Below are positions 63,124-64,000 of a DNA stretch of 64,000 nt, one piece after another; position 1 is the stretch's first letter; every line of letters starts with the position of its first letter. The translations under genes were made by a program, and so were the position numbers. Under the pieces are notes generated by a model that did no database searches, was not told the origin of the DNA, and saw only the letters and a list, made by a program, of their open reading frames with translations. Where the stretch lies: positions 36,217 through 100,216 of the forward strand of contig CAJNYU010001591.1 of the NCBI GenBank assembly GCA_905331475.1, given 5' to 3'. The DNA is from Rotaria socialis. Lineage: Eukaryota; Rotifera; Eurotatoria; Philodinida; Philodinidae.

Positions 63124-64000
63124 CCCTGCAGGATATTGTTTTGCGGTTAGTTAAGTTTATGCATCTGCTTTTCTATTGGACGAACGAACGCATTTAACTC
63201 ACTTTTCGTAAGACCCTCCTTTCAGTAGAGGGAATAAATGTAATAAAAATTTAAAAAAAGTACTATTTTAAACACAGCCTTTTCGGATTCACATTATTCA
63301 TGAATACGTAGATATCAAAAATGATTAATTTACCCTATAATTATATTTCAATTTAGTTCGACGTTGTGAATTGCTGCATATGAAGAGAACGGTTGTTTCA
63401 TTGCAGTTCTATAATATGTTTTCCATTAATGAATACGATTCTTGTTGTAATGCCTACACACTGAAAATTGCGCTTGATTGATAACTACGAGGTTGGAGAA
63501 TAACTAATGTGAAAAAAGTTGATCGTAAAAATTACCACAGAAGTACAACCCAATCTATCAACTTCATTTTTGCAGCTTTCGACGAGAAGTATCTAGATAA
63601 AAAAGCAGTATAACCTTCGCGAAACGACTCGTTGTGTTTTTCATTGTGAAAAAGCATATTTTCTATTTTTTATCCATTTACTGGTTTCTTTGTATTATAA
63701 TATCTCAGTGTCGGGAGGCAAGTCGTCCGAAACAGGGTATATATCAACCGGTATGTTCTTGAATAAGTTTGTTGATTCATTAGAAATATTTTCTTTTATT
63801 CGTGAAGTTTTGATTATTCAGTGTCATTTAAGATGTAAGACACTGAACTATATGACAGGTACCATTTCGTGTAGTCTGCCATTCTCATGATCTAGATTTG
63901 AATCAATTAGTTGAATTTCAGTACTACCATGAAATTTAACTATTTTTGTTTTCCTTAGATTTTGTTTTTCGGTAAATCTTCTTCAAATTATTTTACTAAA

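Larger units (their letters stand above)
58928..64000. other. 5 kb gene-poor right end with repeats
   Basis: No gene can be supported. Frames of 60-75 codons (60440-60646, 61035-61232, 62929-63150, 63690-63890) are unrecognised and lack splice context. 61255-61440 is very rich in ATTAT/ATAAT words in both orientations. GC-rich islands at 62262-62327 and 62688-62743, and the paired segments at 62937-63123, differ in base composition from the rest of the window and look repeat-derived. Confidence 0.5.

Noticed and set aside
1-64000. tRNA, rRNA, CRISPR or prokaryotic operon
   Set aside because: No cloverleaf B-box words, rRNA cores, regularly spaced repeats or ribosome-binding-site operons were seen while reading both strands.

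Overview
The window is a gene-bearing piece of an animal nuclear genome. It is AT-rich, and its genes are split by many very short GT-AG introns, typically 49-75 bp. Several orthologues are metazoan-specific: Drosha, a LIM-homeodomain factor of the Lhx6/8 (Arrowhead) class, Ptf1a, a Ly6/three-finger GPI protein and a neuronal-calcium-sensor protein. Compactness, base composition and intron size fit a rotifer, most likely bdelloid. That assignment is inference; no rRNA or other diagnostic marker is present. I saw no tRNA, rRNA, CRISPR array or prokaryotic operon.

Layout, left to right. (1) 0-13.2 kb, plus strand: the 3' two thirds of drosha, an SLC44 choline-transporter-like gene, an Lhx6/8-type LIM-homeobox gene with two consecutive exons that each encode a homeodomain recognition helix, and a putative glycosyltransferase-like gene ending in PQYQG repeats. 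(2) 13.2-19.8 kb: gene desert with a few weak coding-like fragments. (3) 19.8-37.8 kb, mostly plus: gamma-glutamyltransferase, peroxisomal acyl-CoA oxidase 3 (ends in -SKL), and TMEM181. TMEM181 is split by a 6.4 kb intron that holds two divergently transcribed genes of one Pro/Val/Gly-rich structural-protein family. (4) 38.7-58.9 kb, all minus: a secreted His/polybasic protein, a Ly6-like protein, Ptf1a (two exons), a B-box/SPRY protein, an MFSD12-like transporter and an NCS-family calcium sensor. (5) 58.9-64 kb: no gene recognised, but repeats, including two copies of a GC-rich fold-back element and a 121-bp-period direct repeat.

The genes do not form a single pathway. They are ordinary housekeeping and developmental genes: microRNA processing, choline transport, glutathione catabolism, peroxisomal branched-chain fatty-acid oxidation, and transcription factors. 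The most notable items are the nested structural-gene pair inside TMEM181, the tandem recognition-helix exons in the Lhx gene, and the fold-back elements near the right end. Exon borders were derived by hand from GT/AG sites, reading-frame continuity and remembered family similarity; no alignment was run.
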